From assembly GCF_040529335.1 (NCBI RefSeq), contig NZ_CP159534.1, forward strand, positions 2,170,001-2,234,000: 64,000 nucleotides of DNA. Reading direction: 5' to 3'. Below the pieces are notes generated by a model, which worked only from the letters and a program-made list of their open reading frames with translations, had not been told where the DNA came from and did no database searches. Both the position numbers and the translations under genes were made by a program. The stretch's first letter is position 1; every line of letters starts with the position of its first letter. This document shows positions 7,960-17,644 of this stretch, one piece after another. Source of the DNA: Streptomyces sp. HUAS MG91. GTDB taxonomy: Bacteria > Actinomycetota > Actinomycetes > Streptomycetales > Streptomycetaceae.

Positions 7960-9744
7960 TTACGCGGACGGGCTCGCGGACGGCGTGGTCGTCGCGGAGC
8001 CGCCGTCGCTCGGGGTGCCGGTCGGGGCGGCCGTCACCTCCAGCTTGACGGTGAGCGTCGCGCCGCCCGCCGTGGTGACGCGCAGCAGGAAGGTGCCGGC
8101 GGCGTCGTCCGCGTACAGCTTCGGGAGGGCGAGCAGGCCGTCCTTGTCGGTCTTGAGGCCCTTGAGGGTGCGCACGCTCTTGCCGTCCGCGTCCTTGAAG
8201 GAGGGGCCCGTCGTCGCCTCGGCCGGGTCGTCCTCGGCCTTGACGAGGGTGGCGGTGGCCGTGACGCCGTCGGCTGCCGCGCCCTTGTACGTCGCCTTCA
8301 GCACCAGGGCGTCCTCGTCGAAGGTGCCGCCCGCGACACAGGTGAGTTCCTTGTCGCTGGTGCGGGCCAGGGTGTCGGCCGCGCGCTCGGTGACCTTCGC
8401 GGTGTAGTCGAGGCCGGTCACGGAGCTGCCGACGACGGTGGCGCGGATCGTGAAGGTGCCGGTCTTCTCGCCCGCGGTGAGCTTCGGCGCGGTGGCCGTG
8501 CCGGTGGCGGTCGTGGTGACGACGGCGCTCGTGGCGTCGCCGTCGAACCGGGCGTCGGTGCTGCCGACGATCCGGAAGCGCACCTTCACCTTGGCGACGC
8601 CCTTGCCCGCCTTGTCCTTGGCCCGGACCTGCACCCGCTCGGCGAAGGCGTCGCCGGCCGTCGCACCGAGCGTGCCGGTGTCCGCGTCGGCCAGCTTGGT
8701 GACGGAGCCGGTGGGGTCGGGCGTCTCGGGCGGCTTCGTGGGATCGGTCGGCTTCGTGGGGTCGGTCGGCTTCGGCGGCTTCGAGGGATCGGTCGGCTTC
8801 GGGCCGGGGTGCGACGAGCCGCCGGAGCCGGGCCGGGTCGACGGGCCGCCGCCCGGGTTGCCCGGGGACGGGGTCGGGGACGGCGAGGAGTGGGAGCCGC
8901 TGCCGCCGCTCGGGTTCTTGGGCAGCACGCCGGTGCCGTCGGGGACCTCGTAACTGCCCTTGCGGTAGTACTCCATCCAGGACAGGACGGTCGCGAGGTA
9001 GTCCGAGGAGTTGTTGTAGCTGAGGATCGCCTTGTTCAGGTCCTTGGCGTTCGACAGGTCCCAGTCCTTGCGGCACAGGTAGTGGCCGGCGGCGAGGGCC
9101 GCGTCGTAGATGTTGTTGGGGTCCTTCTTGCCGTCACCGTTGCCGTCGCGGCCCGCCCACTCCCAGGTGGAGGGGATGAACTGCATGGGGCCGATGGCGC
9201 GGTCGTGGACCGTGTCGCCGTCGTAGAGGCCGCCGTCGGTGTCGGTGATCTTCGCGAAGCCGTTGCCGTCGAGGGGCGGGCCGAGGATCGGGCTCTTCAG
9301 CGTGCCGTTCGCGTCGACGTTGCCGCCGCTCGCCTGGCCCGACTCGACCTTGCCGATCGCGGCGAGCAGCTGCCAGGGCAGATTGCAGCCGGGCTTGGAC
9401 GACGCCAGCTCGGCCTCGGCCTTCTTGTAGGCGTCCAGGACGGTGGCGGGGATGCCGGACTCGGCCTTCGCCGCGCCACCACCACCGCCGCCGCCACCGC
9501 TCGTGCCGGGCGGGGGCGTCGCGGAGCCGGTGGGGCTGTCGAGCGGCGGGAGGTCGGTGTAGTAGTCGGGGCCCGAGGCGGTGCCGGGGGTGTCGTCGGA
9601 GCGGTCCGACGCCGAGCGTCCGCTGTCCGCGTGGGGCGGGGTCAAGCCCGGCGCCTGCGACGCGGAGAGTGCCGCCACCGCCGCGGCGGCGATCGCGGTC
9701 GTCATCACGCTTCTGCGCAGCCTCCTGCCGAAAACCGCCGCCAT
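7960..9744 (-). CDS. Secreted lytic transglycosylase with Pro/Thr linker and Ig-like tail
   Basis: A 594-residue exported protein: signal peptide (residues 1 to about 33, RRSVMTTAIAAAAVAALSASQA), a low-complexity region, then an SLT-type domain (about 110-290). The catalytic glutamate is expected in the motif IGKVESGQAS, and AIGPMQFIPSTW plus YDAALAAGHYLC are classic Slt35/MltB-like signatures. A linker of repeated KPTDPTKP units follows, then about 240 residues resembling one or two Ig-like domains (ATGTATAPKLTAGEKTGTFTIRATV). It should cleave peptidoglycan glycan strands in the wall. The ATG at 9744 has GGGAGGGG 8 nt upstream; an earlier in-frame GTG would add about 17 residues. Confidence 0.88.
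   Translation of the reverse strand: MAAVFGRRLRRSVMTTAIAAAAVAALSASQAPGLTPPHADSGRSASDRSDDTPGTASGPDYYTDLPPLDSPTGSATPPPGTSGGGGGGGGAAKAESGIPATVLDAYKKAEAELASSKPGCNLPWQLLAAIGKVESGQASGGNVDANGTLKSPILGPPLDGNGFAKITDTDGGLYDGDTVHDRAIGPMQFIPSTWEWAGRDGNGDGKKDPNNIYDAALAAGHYLCRKDWDLSNAKDLNKAILSYNNSSDYLATVLSWMEYYRKGSYEVPDGTGVLPKNPSGGSGSHSSPSPTPSPGNPGGGPSTRPGSGGSSHPGPKPTDPSKPPKPTDPTKPTDPTKPPETPDPTGSVTKLADADTGTLGATAGDAFAERVQVRAKDKAGKGVAKVKVRFRIVGSTDARFDGDATSAVVTTTATGTATAPKLTAGEKTGTFTIRATVVGSSVTGLDYTAKVTERAADTLARTSDKELTCVAGGTFDEDALVLKATYKGAAADGVTATATLVKAEDDPAEATTGPSFKDADGKSVRTLKGLKTDKDGLLALPKLYADDAAGTFLLRVTTAGGATLTVKLEVTAAPTGTPSDGGSATTTPSASPSA
8731..8803 (-). repeat. Tandem repeat coding the (KPTDPT)n linker
   Basis: Units of about 18-27 bp built from GGTCGGCTTCGTGGG recur three to four times in frame within the transglycosylase gene. 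They encode the proline/threonine spacer, and length variation between strains is expected. Confidence 0.75.
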
Positions 9745-9989
9745 ACCGCGAACCCCTCCCGCAATCGCCCGTACCGGCCTGGGCACCGGGTTCACCCCGG
9801 GTTGCGGAGCTTCTCGGCGCCGTCGCGCACTCCCCAGCGCACGACTCCGCCGACACTACGACAACTTCCGGCGCGCGGACAGTCGTTCGTACCCGCTATT
9901 AACCGTTTCATCAGGTAAGTGACGTGGAGTGTTGTCGTAGGCTTCGACGCTCCCTCACCGTGCGCCGTCGAGTCAATCCGGGGAGAAGC

Positions 9990-10835
9990 GTGCCGTTCAC
10001 CATCAGCCATGCCGCCGCCGTCCTGCCGTTCGTGCGGCGCGACGGGTCGGGGCGGGGGCGGCTCGTACCGTCCCTGCTCATGGCCGGTTCGTTCGCGCCG
10101 GACCTCACCTATTTCGCGGCGAGCACGGTGCCGGGCGCCATGGAATTCGGCTCGTTCACGCACTCGTTCACCGGAGTGTTCACGGTGGACGCGCTGTTCG
10201 CGGCGGGGCTGCTGGCGCTCTGGCTGCTGGTGCGCGAGCCGTTGCTCGCGCTGCTGCCGGGCGCCGTGCGCGCACGGGTGTGGACCGTGGCGCGCGGCCG
10301 TCCCGGGCGGGCCCGCGGGTGGTGGCTGTGGTGGTACGTCTCCGCGGTGCTCGGTTCGCTCACCCACGTGGTGTGGGACGCGTTCACGCACCCGGACCGG
10401 TGGGGCACGCGGCTGCTGCCCGTGCTCGGCGAGGACGTGGCCGGGTCGCCGCTCTACTGGTACGTGCAGTACGGCAGTTCGGCGCTGGCGCTCGTCGTGA
10501 TCGCCGTGTTCGTGTGGTGGGCGGTGCGCGGCGCCGCCCCCTCGGCCGGCCTGCCCGCGCCCGACGCCCGGCAGCGGTGGCTCGCGCTCGTCGTGATCGG
10601 CGGATGCGCGTGCGGCTGCGGGGCGGCGCGGGTGGTGCGCTGGCTGTCCTACGTGGACGAGGAGGGGCTCGTCTGGAAGCCGTGGGAGATCGTGCCGACG
10701 GTGTGCTTCGGCGCGGGCGCGGGGCTCGTCATCGGGCTCGTGCTGTACGCGCTGCTGCTCCGGGTGCGAACCAGGCCGGCCGTTCCGGAGCGTCCGGGGC
10801 CTCCGGCGGAACCGAGCCGTCCGACTGTTCGCTGA
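9990..10835 (+). CDS. DUF4184 family integral membrane protein
   Basis: The N-terminus MPFTISHAAAVLPF is the DUF4184 hallmark. The 281-residue protein has several hydrophobic helices and conserved histidines and acidic residues (PDLTYF, FTHSFTGVF, GSLTHVVWDAFTHP), a pattern reminiscent of membrane metal-dependent hydrolases such as YdjM-like proteins; activity is unproven. GTG at 9990 is preceded by GGGGAG, though the spacing is short. The last 107 bp overlap the 3' end of the convergent gene. Confidence 0.85.
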   Translation: MPFTISHAAAVLPFVRRDGSGRGRLVPSLLMAGSFAPDLTYFAASTVPGAMEFGSFTHSFTGVFTVDALFAAGLLALWLLVREPLLALLPGAVRARVWTVARGRPGRARGWWLWWYVSAVLGSLTHVVWDAFTHPDRWGTRLLPVLGEDVAGSPLYWYVQYGSSALALVVIAVFVWWAVRGAAPSAGLPAPDARQRWLALVVIGGCACGCGAARVVRWLSYVDEEGLVWKPWEIVPTVCFGAGAGLVIGLVLYALLLRVRTRPAVPERPGPPAEPSRPTVR

Positions 10836-11715
10836 TCTCCTGCGGCGGGGTGAGGCCGATGCCCGCGGCCCGCCCCTTGTTGAGCGCGCGGTGCACGGCC
10901 TGAGCCACGCGTTCGACGGTGCGCACGCCGTAGGCCATCGACGGGTTGTCGTGGCTGAGCACGGCGATGCGGTAGGTGCGGTCCTGGCCGGTGAACGCGC
11001 CGATGCTGTGCACGCGCCAGCCGTGCGTGGCCCGCGGCAGCCAGCCGTTCTTGAGGTGGGCGCGCAGGCCGCGCGGCATCCCGGCGGGCACGCCCCAGCG
11101 CTGGTTCTTGCGCACCTCGCTCATCAGCTTCAGCCCGTACGCGCGTGATGTCGCCGTCAGGAACGAGCGCCGGGCGGTGAGCCTGTCGAGCAGGCGCAGC
11201 TGGTCGGCGGCCGTGGTGCGGGTCAGGCCCCAGTAGCCGTAGGGGCCGAGGAGGGTGCGGGTGGCGCCGGCCTGGGTCAGGGTCGTGCCGAGGCGGGTGC
11301 GGCCGAGGTCGTTCCAGAGGCGGCCCGCGGCGGCGTTGTCCGATCTGCGGATCATGGGGCCGAGGTTGTTCCGCTCCCACGCGGTCGGTCCGCGGTGCCG
11401 GCTCTGGGCGCGGCGCAGGGTGGCCTCCATCATGAGGACCTTCACGACGGACGCCGCGTCGTAGCGGGTGCGGGGGGTGAGGGTGCAGTGGAGTCCGGTG
11501 CGGTCGTCGTGCACGGCGATCGACACGCTGCCGCGCCGTCCGGAGAGGGCCGTTCTCAGGTCCCGCGTGAGCTGTTTGGCGAGGGCGGGGTGCTTGGGGG
11601 CACGGCAGGTGGGCGCTGTCGCTGCCGCCTGTGCGGTGGGGGCGGTGTTGAGGAGGGCGGCGAGGGTGAGGGTGGTCAGGGTGAGGGTGCGGGTGCGGGT
11701 GCGGGTGCGGGGCAT
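10729..11715 (-). CDS. Secreted serine hydrolase of beta-lactamase fold
   Basis: A 328-residue exported protein. A signal peptide beginning with an RTRTRTRT run is followed by LTTLTLAALLNTAPTAQA. The core resembles class A beta-lactamase-like hydrolases: SVVK in DAASVVKVLMM is the SxxK nucleophile motif and RSDNAAAGRL is the SDN motif. A classical KTG is not obvious, so true beta-lactamase activity is doubtful; a peptidase or transpeptidase-like role is as likely. The reading frame continues 107 bp into the convergent DUF4184 gene; the Pro/Glu/Ala-rich C-terminus suggests this part is a late extension. Confidence 0.85.
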   Translation of the reverse strand: MPRTRTRTRTLTLTTLTLAALLNTAPTAQAAATAPTCRAPKHPALAKQLTRDLRTALSGRRGSVSIAVHDDRTGLHCTLTPRTRYDAASVVKVLMMEATLRRAQSRHRGPTAWERNNLGPMIRRSDNAAAGRLWNDLGRTRLGTTLTQAGATRTLLGPYGYWGLTRTTAADQLRLLDRLTARRSFLTATSRAYGLKLMSEVRKNQRWGVPAGMPRGLRAHLKNGWLPRATHGWRVHSIGAFTGQDRTYRIAVLSHDNPSMAYGVRTVERVAQAVHRALNKGRAAGIGLTPPQEISEQSDGSVPPEAPDAPERPAWFAPGAAARTARAR

Positions 11716-11826
11716 TGGCTCATCGTGCGGGGGCGCTCCGCTGGGGGCGCGGTGTGGGGGCTGAACGGGGGTGCACGTTCAGCCCCCACATCCCGGTCGC
11801 CGTTCGGCCGACGGCCGGTGGGGGCT

Positions 11827-11919
11827 GGTCGCGCAGTTCCCCGCGCCCCTGAGATGCGCACTGCGTGCGCCATCTCATCGGGGGAAGCTGCGCGCAGCGC
11901 ATGCTTCAGGGGCGCGGGC
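11827..11919. repeat. Dispersed Streptomyces hairpin repeat, copy A (terminator-like)
   Basis: Carries GCGCAGTTCCCCGCGCCCCT followed downstream by CAGGGGCGCGG, the same element seen near 37.8 and 43.95 kb. Outer arms 11842-11852 and 11906-11916 pair perfectly. It lies directly beyond the polA stop codon and probably also ends that transcript. Confidence 0.75.
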
Positions 11920-11922
11920 GGG

Positions 11923-14682
11923 CTAGTGCGCGGCGGATTCCCAGTCGTGGCCCAGGCCCACCGAGACGTCCAGCGGCGCGCGGAGCGCAACGGCGCCGGC
12001 CATCTCCCGCCGCACCAGCTCCTCCGCGACGGCGGCCTCCCCGGGCGCGATCTCCAGCACGATTTCGTCGTGGACCTGGAGCAGCATCCGGGAAGAGAGC
12101 CCCGCCTCGGTGAGCGCCTTGTCGACGTTCAGCATCGCGATCTTCACGATGTCGGCTGCGGTGCCCTGGATCGGCGCGTTGAGCGCCATGCGCTCGGCCA
12201 TCTCGCGGCGCTGCCGGTTGTCCGAGTTCAGGTCGGGCAGATAGCGGCGCCGCCCGAGCACGGTCTCGGTGTAGCCGGTGGCCCGCGCCTCGTCGACCAC
12301 GCGCCGCAGATAGTCCCGGACCCCGCCGAACCGCTCGAAGTACGTGTCCATCAGGGCGCGCGCCTCGCCCGCCTCGATGTTCAGCTGCTGCGACAGGCCG
12401 AACGCGGAAAGACCGTAGGCCAGGCCGTACGACATCGCCTTGATCTTGCGCCGCATCTCGGCGTCGACCTGGTCCCGCTCCACACCGAACACCTGCGCGC
12501 CGACCGTGGTGTGCAGGTCCTCGCCGGAGGTGAACGCCTCGATCAGGCCCTCGTCCTCGGAGAGGTGTGCCATGACGCGCAGCTCGATCTGGCTGTAGTC
12601 GGCGGTCATCAGCGTCTCGAAGCCCTCGCCCACGACGAACCCGCGGCGGATCGCGCGACCCTCGTCGGTGCGCACCGGGATGTTCTGCAGGTTCGGGTCC
12701 GTCGACGACAGGCGGCCGGTGGCGGCGACCGTCTGGTTGAACGTGGTGTGGATGCGGCCGTCGGCGGCGATCGTCTTGATCAGGCCCTCGACGGTGACGC
12801 GGAGCTTGGCCTGCTCCCGGTGGCGCAGCATGATCACGGGCAGTTCGTGGTCGGTCTGCGTGGCCAGCCAGGCGAGCGCGTCGGCGTCCGTGGTGTACCC
12901 GGTCTTGGTCTTCTTGGTCTTCGGCAGGTCCAGCTCGCCGAAGAAGACCTCCTGGAGCTGCTTGGGCGAGCCGAGGTTGAACTCGTGCCCGACCGAGGCG
13001 TGGGCCTCCTTCACCGCCTGCTGGACGGCGCCCGCGAACATCTGCTCCATGGCCTCCAGGTGGGCGCGGTCGGCGGCGATGCCGTACCGCTCCAGGCGGG
13101 CGAGGAGCACGGAGGTGGGCAGTTCGATGTCGGTGAGCAGATCGGCGGCGCCGACCTCCTTCAGCTTCTCGCCGAACGCCTCGCCCAGGTCGAGGATGGC
13201 GCGGGCCTGCACCATGAGCGCGTCGGCCTCGGCCTGCTCGTCCTCCTCCGCGCCGAACGCGAGCTGCCCGTCGGCGGCGCCGGCCGGGGCCAGCTCGCGG
13301 CCCAGGTACTCCAGGGACAGCGCGTCGAGCGCGAAGGAGCGGCGGCCGGGCTTGACCAGGTACGCGGCGAGCGCCGTGTCCATGGTGATGCCGTCAATGC
13401 TCCAGCCGTGCTCGGCGAAGACCCGCATCACGCTCTTGGCGTTGTGCAGCACCTTCGGCTTCGCCGCGTCGGCGAGCCAGGCCGCGAACGCCTTCTCGTC
13501 GGTCTCGTCCAGCGTCGTCGGGTCGAACCAGGCGGCCTCGCCGTCGGCCGCGGCGAGCGCCACTTCGGTGACCGAGCCGGTGCCGAGCGACCAGGTGTCG
13601 ACGGAGGCGAGACCGAGCGCGGCGGTGCCGTGCTCGGCGAGCCACGGCGCGACCTCGCCGGTGGCCAGGACGGTGCCGTCCAGCTCCACGCCCGGCTCGG
13701 CCGGGGCCTCCTCGGCCTCGGCGGCGCCCGGGTCGACGGCGAACAGGCGCTCGCGCAGCGACGGGTTCCGGATCTCCAGGGTGTCCAGGATCATCGCGAT
13801 CGCGGTGCGGTCGTACGCCGTGCGCTCCAGGTCGGCGACCGTCTTCGGCAGCTCGACGTCGCGGACCATCTCGGTCAGGCGGCGGTTGAGCTTCACGGCC
13901 TCGATGTGGTCCCGGAAGTTCTGCCCCGCCTTGCCCTTGACCTCCTCGGCGCGCTCGACCAGCTCGGCGAACGAACCGAACTGGTTGATCCACTTCGCGG
14001 CCGTCTTCTCGCCGACGCCGGGGATGCCCGGCAGGTTGTCCGACGGGTCGCCGCGCAGCGCCGCGAAGTCCGGGTACTGGGACGGGGTGAGGCCGTACTT
14101 CTCCTCGACCTTCTCCGGCGTGAACCGGGTCAGCTCGGAGACGCCCTTCGTCGGGTACAGCACCGTCACGTTCTCCGTGACGAGCTGGAAGGAGTCGCGG
14201 TCGCCGGTGACGATGAGGACCTCGAAGCCCGCGGCCTCGGCCTGTGTGGCGAGCGTGGCGATGATGTCGTCGGCCTCGAAGCCGTCGACGGCGAAGCGCG
14301 GGGTGTGCATCGCGTCGAGGAGCTCGCCGATCAGCTCGACCTGGCCCTTGAACTCGTCCGGGGTCTTCGACCGGTTCGCCTTGTACTCGGTGAACTCCTC
14401 GGACCGCCACGTCTTGCGGGACACGTCGAACGCCACCGCGAAGTGCGTGGGCGACTCGTCGCGCAGAGTGTTCGCCAGCATCGACGCGAAGCCGTAGATC
14501 GCGTTCGTGGGCTGGCCGGAGGCCGTCGTGAAGTTCTCCGCGGGCAGCGCGAAGAACGCGCGGTAGGCCAGCGAATGCCCGTCCATGAGCATCAGCCGGG
14601 GACGCCCACCGGCACCGCTGTCCGCCGCCTTCGTCGCGGGGGCCGCCGTCTTCTTCGCCGTCTTCGCTGCTTTTTCTGCCAC
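11923..14682 (-). CDS. polA: DNA polymerase I
   Basis: A 919-residue family A polymerase for Okazaki fragment processing and repair. Domains in order: 5' nuclease (about 30-320, LMLMDGHSLAYRAF, VTGDRDSFQL, GVGEKTAAKW), a degenerate 3'-5' exonuclease domain (about 335-520) and the polymerase domain with motif A (ADYSQIELRV), motif B (RRKIKAMSYGLAYG) and motif C (QVHDEIV). In the middle domain the place where a DxE metal-binding pair belongs reads ASVDTWS, so proofreading is presumably absent, as known for actinobacterial Pol I. The GTG at 14682 is chosen because the protein then starts like other Streptomyces PolA; a GTG ten codons earlier is possible. Confidence 0.97.
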   Translation of the reverse strand: MAEKAAKTAKKTAAPATKAADSGAGGRPRLMLMDGHSLAYRAFFALPAENFTTASGQPTNAIYGFASMLANTLRDESPTHFAVAFDVSRKTWRSEEFTEYKANRSKTPDEFKGQVELIGELLDAMHTPRFAVDGFEADDIIATLATQAEAAGFEVLIVTGDRDSFQLVTENVTVLYPTKGVSELTRFTPEKVEEKYGLTPSQYPDFAALRGDPSDNLPGIPGVGEKTAAKWINQFGSFAELVERAEEVKGKAGQNFRDHIEAVKLNRRLTEMVRDVELPKTVADLERTAYDRTAIAMILDTLEIRNPSLRERLFAVDPGAAEAEEAPAEPGVELDGTVLATGEVAPWLAEHGTAALGLASVDTWSLGTGSVTEVALAAADGEAAWFDPTTLDETDEKAFAAWLADAAKPKVLHNAKSVMRVFAEHGWSIDGITMDTALAAYLVKPGRRSFALDALSLEYLGRELAPAGAADGQLAFGAEEDEQAEADALMVQARAILDLGEAFGEKLKEVGAADLLTDIELPTSVLLARLERYGIAADRAHLEAMEQMFAGAVQQAVKEAHASVGHEFNLGSPKQLQEVFFGELDLPKTKKTKTGYTTDADALAWLATQTDHELPVIMLRHREQAKLRVTVEGLIKTIAADGRIHTTFNQTVAATGRLSSTDPNLQNIPVRTDEGRAIRRGFVVGEGFETLMTADYSQIELRVMAHLSEDEGLIEAFTSGEDLHTTVGAQVFGVERDQVDAEMRRKIKAMSYGLAYGLSAFGLSQQLNIEAGEARALMDTYFERFGGVRDYLRRVVDEARATGYTETVLGRRRYLPDLNSDNRQRREMAERMALNAPIQGTAADIVKIAMLNVDKALTEAGLSSRMLLQVHDEIVLEIAPGEAAVAEELVRREMAGAVALRAPLDVSVGLGHDWESAAH

Positions 14683-14825
14683 GTCCCCGATCCTGCCAGA
14701 CCCCACTGACACTCCGGTCCACCCCGACCGGGCGGCAGCCCTGTCGGACCTCCGTGCGAGGATCGGAGAGGTAGCTCACAGCACGCTCGCAGGACCGCGC
14801 AGGACCGCTCGAAGGGGAGCCCGAC

Positions 14826-17102
14826 ATGGCCGCCAAGCCGCCCGCATCCGATCCGGTTCAGGACGCACCGCAGGTCGTGGCGCCGCAGCACCACGCGGCC
14901 GGCCTGCCCGCCGTCAAGCACACGCTGAAGATGGCGCGCGAGCAGATGGGCGTGAAGCGCACCGCCCTCACCCTGCTGCGCGTCAACCAGAAGGACGGCT
15001 TCGACTGCCCCGGCTGCGCCTGGCCCGAGCCGGAGCACCGGCACGCCGCGGAGTTCTGCGAGAACGGCGCGAAGGCGGTCGCCGAGGAGGCCACGCTGCG
15101 CCGGGTGACCCCCGAGTTCTTCGCCGCGCACCCGGTCGCCGACCTGGCCACGCGCTCCGGGTACTGGCTGGGCCAGCAGGGCCGCCTCACCCACCCCATG
15201 TACCTGGCCGAGGGCGCCGACCGGTACGAGCCGGTGACCTGGGAGCGGGCCTTCGACATCATCGGCGAGGAGCTGACGGCGCTCGCCTCCCCCGACGAGG
15301 CGGTGTTCTACACGTCGGGGCGCACCAGCAACGAGGCGGCGTTCCTCTACCAGCTCTTCGCCCGCGAGTTCGGCACGAACAACCTGCCCGACTGTTCGAA
15401 CATGTGCCACGAGTCGTCCGGCTCGGCGCTCACCGAGACCATCGGCGTCGGCAAGGGCAGCGTCCTGCTGGAGGACCTCTACAAGGCGGACCTGATCATC
15501 GTGGCCGGGCAGAACCCGGGCACGAACCACCCGCGGATGCTCTCCGCCCTGGAGAAGGCCAAGGCCGGCGGCGCGAAGATCATCTCCGTGAACCCGCTGC
15601 CGGAGGCGGGCCTGGAGAAGTTCAAGAACCCGCAGACCCCCAAGGGCCTCACCAAGGGCGCCACGCTCACCGACCTGTTCCTCCAGATCCGGCTCGGCGG
15701 CGACCAGGCCCTCTTCCGCCTCCTGAACAAGCTGATCCTCGCCACAGAGGGCGCCACCGACGAGACGTTCGTCGCCGAGCACACCCACGGCTTCGAGGCG
15801 TTCGCCGAGGCCGCCCGCGCCGCCGACTGGGACGAGACCCTGAAGGCCACCGGCCTGTCCCGGGCCGACATCGAGCGCGCCCTGGAGATGGTCCTCGCCT
15901 CCCAGCGAACCGTCGTGTGCTGGGCGATGGGCCTGACCCAGCACAAGCACTCCGTGCCGACCATCCGCGAGGTCGTCAACTTCCTGCTGCTGCGCGGCAA
16001 CATCGGCCGCCCCGGCGCGGGCGTCTGCCCGGTGCGCGGCCACAGCAACGTGCAGGGCGACCGCACCATGGGCATCTTCGAGCGCCCCGCGCCCGCCTTC
16101 CTGGACGCCCTGGAGAAGGAGTTCGGCTTCGCTCCCCCGCGCGAGCACGGCCTCGACGTCGTCCGGGCCATCCGCGCGCTGCGCGACGGCGACGCGAAGG
16201 TCTTCTTCGCGATGGGCGGCAACTTCGTCTCCGCCTCCCCCGACACCGACGTCACCGAGGCGGCCATGCGCCGCGCCCGCCTGACCGTCCACGTCTCGAC
16301 GAAGCTGAACCGCTCGCACACCGTCACCGGCGCCCGCGCGCTGATCCTGCCCACGCTCGGCCGCACCGAGCGCGACCTCCAGGGCAGTGGCGAGCAGTTC
16401 GTCACCGTCGAGGACTCCATGGGCATGGTGCACGCCTCGCGCGGCCGCCTGGAGCCCGCGAGCCGCCACCTGCTGTCCGAGCCCGCCATCGTGACCCGCC
16501 TCGCCCGCCGCGTCCTGCCCGACTCAGACGTGCCCTGGGCGGAGTTCGAGAAGGACTACGCCACGATCCGCGACCGCATCGCCCACGTGGTGCCGGGCTT
16601 CGAGGACTTCAACGCACGGGTGGCCGACCCGGCCGGCTTCGCCCTGCCGCACGCCCCGCGCGACGAGCGCCGCTTCCCCACCGCCACCGGCAAGGCCAAC
16701 TTCACGGCCGCGCCCGTCGAGTACCCGAAGCTGCCACAGGGCCGGCTGCTGCTCCAGACACTGCGCTCGCACGACCAGTACAACACCACCATCTACGGCC
16801 TGGACGACCGCTACCGCGGGATCAGGAACGGCCGCCGGGTGGTGCTGGTCAACACCGAGGACGCCAAGGACCTCGACCTCGCCGACGGCGCCTACGTCGA
16901 CCTGGTCGGCGAGTGGAGCGACGGAGTGGAGCGGCGCGCCCCCGGCTTCCGCGTCGTGCACTACCCGACGGCCCGCGGCTGCGCGGCCGCGTACTACCCG
17001 GAGACCAATGTCCTGGTGCCGCTGGACGCCACCGCGGACACCAGCAACACCCCCGCCAGCAAGTCCGTCGTGGTGCGCCTGGAACAATCCGGCACCGACT
17101 GA
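14826..17102 (+). CDS. FdhF/YdeP-family molybdopterin oxidoreductase
   Basis: A 758-residue protein of the formate dehydrogenase alpha/DMSO reductase superfamily. The N-terminus has only CPGC (Cys61, Cys64) rather than a full four-cysteine cluster site, as in YdeP. NMCHESSGSAL, WAMGLTQHKHS, RPGAGVCPVRGHSNVQGDRTMG and the C-terminal molydopterin dinucleotide-binding region (YNTTIYG, VNTEDAKDLDLADG) follow. The natural substrate is not known; the family has been linked to acid resistance in E. coli. It has no partner subunit next to it. GGGGAG stands upstream of the ATG. It is divergent from polA, and the thioesterase gene follows 59 bp later. Confidence 0.9.
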   Translation: MAAKPPASDPVQDAPQVVAPQHHAAGLPAVKHTLKMAREQMGVKRTALTLLRVNQKDGFDCPGCAWPEPEHRHAAEFCENGAKAVAEEATLRRVTPEFFAAHPVADLATRSGYWLGQQGRLTHPMYLAEGADRYEPVTWERAFDIIGEELTALASPDEAVFYTSGRTSNEAAFLYQLFAREFGTNNLPDCSNMCHESSGSALTETIGVGKGSVLLEDLYKADLIIVAGQNPGTNHPRMLSALEKAKAGGAKIISVNPLPEAGLEKFKNPQTPKGLTKGATLTDLFLQIRLGGDQALFRLLNKLILATEGATDETFVAEHTHGFEAFAEAARAADWDETLKATGLSRADIERALEMVLASQRTVVCWAMGLTQHKHSVPTIREVVNFLLLRGNIGRPGAGVCPVRGHSNVQGDRTMGIFERPAPAFLDALEKEFGFAPPREHGLDVVRAIRALRDGDAKVFFAMGGNFVSASPDTDVTEAAMRRARLTVHVSTKLNRSHTVTGARALILPTLGRTERDLQGSGEQFVTVEDSMGMVHASRGRLEPASRHLLSEPAIVTRLARRVLPDSDVPWAEFEKDYATIRDRIAHVVPGFEDFNARVADPAGFALPHAPRDERRFPTATGKANFTAAPVEYPKLPQGRLLLQTLRSHDQYNTTIYGLDDRYRGIRNGRRVVLVNTEDAKDLDLADGAYVDLVGEWSDGVERRAPGFRVVHYPTARGCAAAYYPETNVLVPLDATADTSNTPASKSVVVRLEQSGTD

Positions 17103-17161
17103 GCGTTCGCTCAGCGAGCGTGTACCCCGACACTCAGGAACGACGGACGGAGCAGGGCCCC

Positions 17162-17644
17162 ATGGGCGAGCAGAACCAGGTGAAGTTCCCGCAAGAGGTC
17201 CTCGACGAGTACGCGGACTACGGCATCGACCTGCCGGCACTGTTCTCCGCCGGACACCTCGGCACCCGGATGGGCATCGAGATCAAGGAGGCCGCCGCGG
17301 ACCGCGTCGTCGGCACCATGCCCGTCGAGGGCAACACCCAGCCCTACGGCCTGCTCCACGGCGGCGCCTCCGCCGTGCTCGCCGAGACCCTCGGCTCGGT
17401 CGGCGCGATGCTGCACGGCGGCATCGGCCGCCTCGCCGTCGGCGTCGACCTGAACTGCACGCACCACCGCAGCGCCCGCACCGGCCTCGTCACCGGTGTG
17501 GCCACGCCCGTGCACCGCGGCCGCACCACGGCCACGTACGACATCGTGATCACCGACGAGCAGGACAGGCGGGTCTGCTCGGCCCGCCTGACCTGCCTGC
17601 TCAAGGAGGCCCCTACGGCCGACCCGGCGCCACCGGCAGCGTGA
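17162..17644 (+). CDS. PaaI-type hotdog-fold thioesterase
   Basis: A 160-residue single hotdog domain with the signature QPYGLLHGGASAVLAETLGS, in which the glutamate/aspartate-type catalytic residue and the HGG loop of the PaaI/YbgC group are present, and YDIVITDEQDRRVCSARLTC as the C-terminal strands. The expected reaction is hydrolysis of an acyl- or aryl-CoA thioester. The ATG has GGAG 10 nt upstream. It probably shares a transcript with the preceding oxidoreductase. The last 32 bp overlap the convergent peptidase gene. Confidence 0.88.
   Translation: MGEQNQVKFPQEVLDEYADYGIDLPALFSAGHLGTRMGIEIKEAAADRVVGTMPVEGNTQPYGLLHGGASAVLAETLGSVGAMLHGGIGRLAVGVDLNCTHHRSARTGLVTGVATPVHRGRTTATYDIVITDEQDRRVCSARLTCLLKEAPTADPAPPAA

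Noticed and set aside
10729..11715. True beta-lactamase (antibiotic resistance)
   Set aside because: SxxK and SDN are present but no clear KTG/KSG box is visible, so only a general beta-lactamase-fold call is justified.
11395..14709. 1104-residue plus-strand open frame opposite polA
   Set aside because: Antisense shadow of polA caused by the G+C-rich third codon positions; composition is Gly/Arg/Leu and no family is recognisable.
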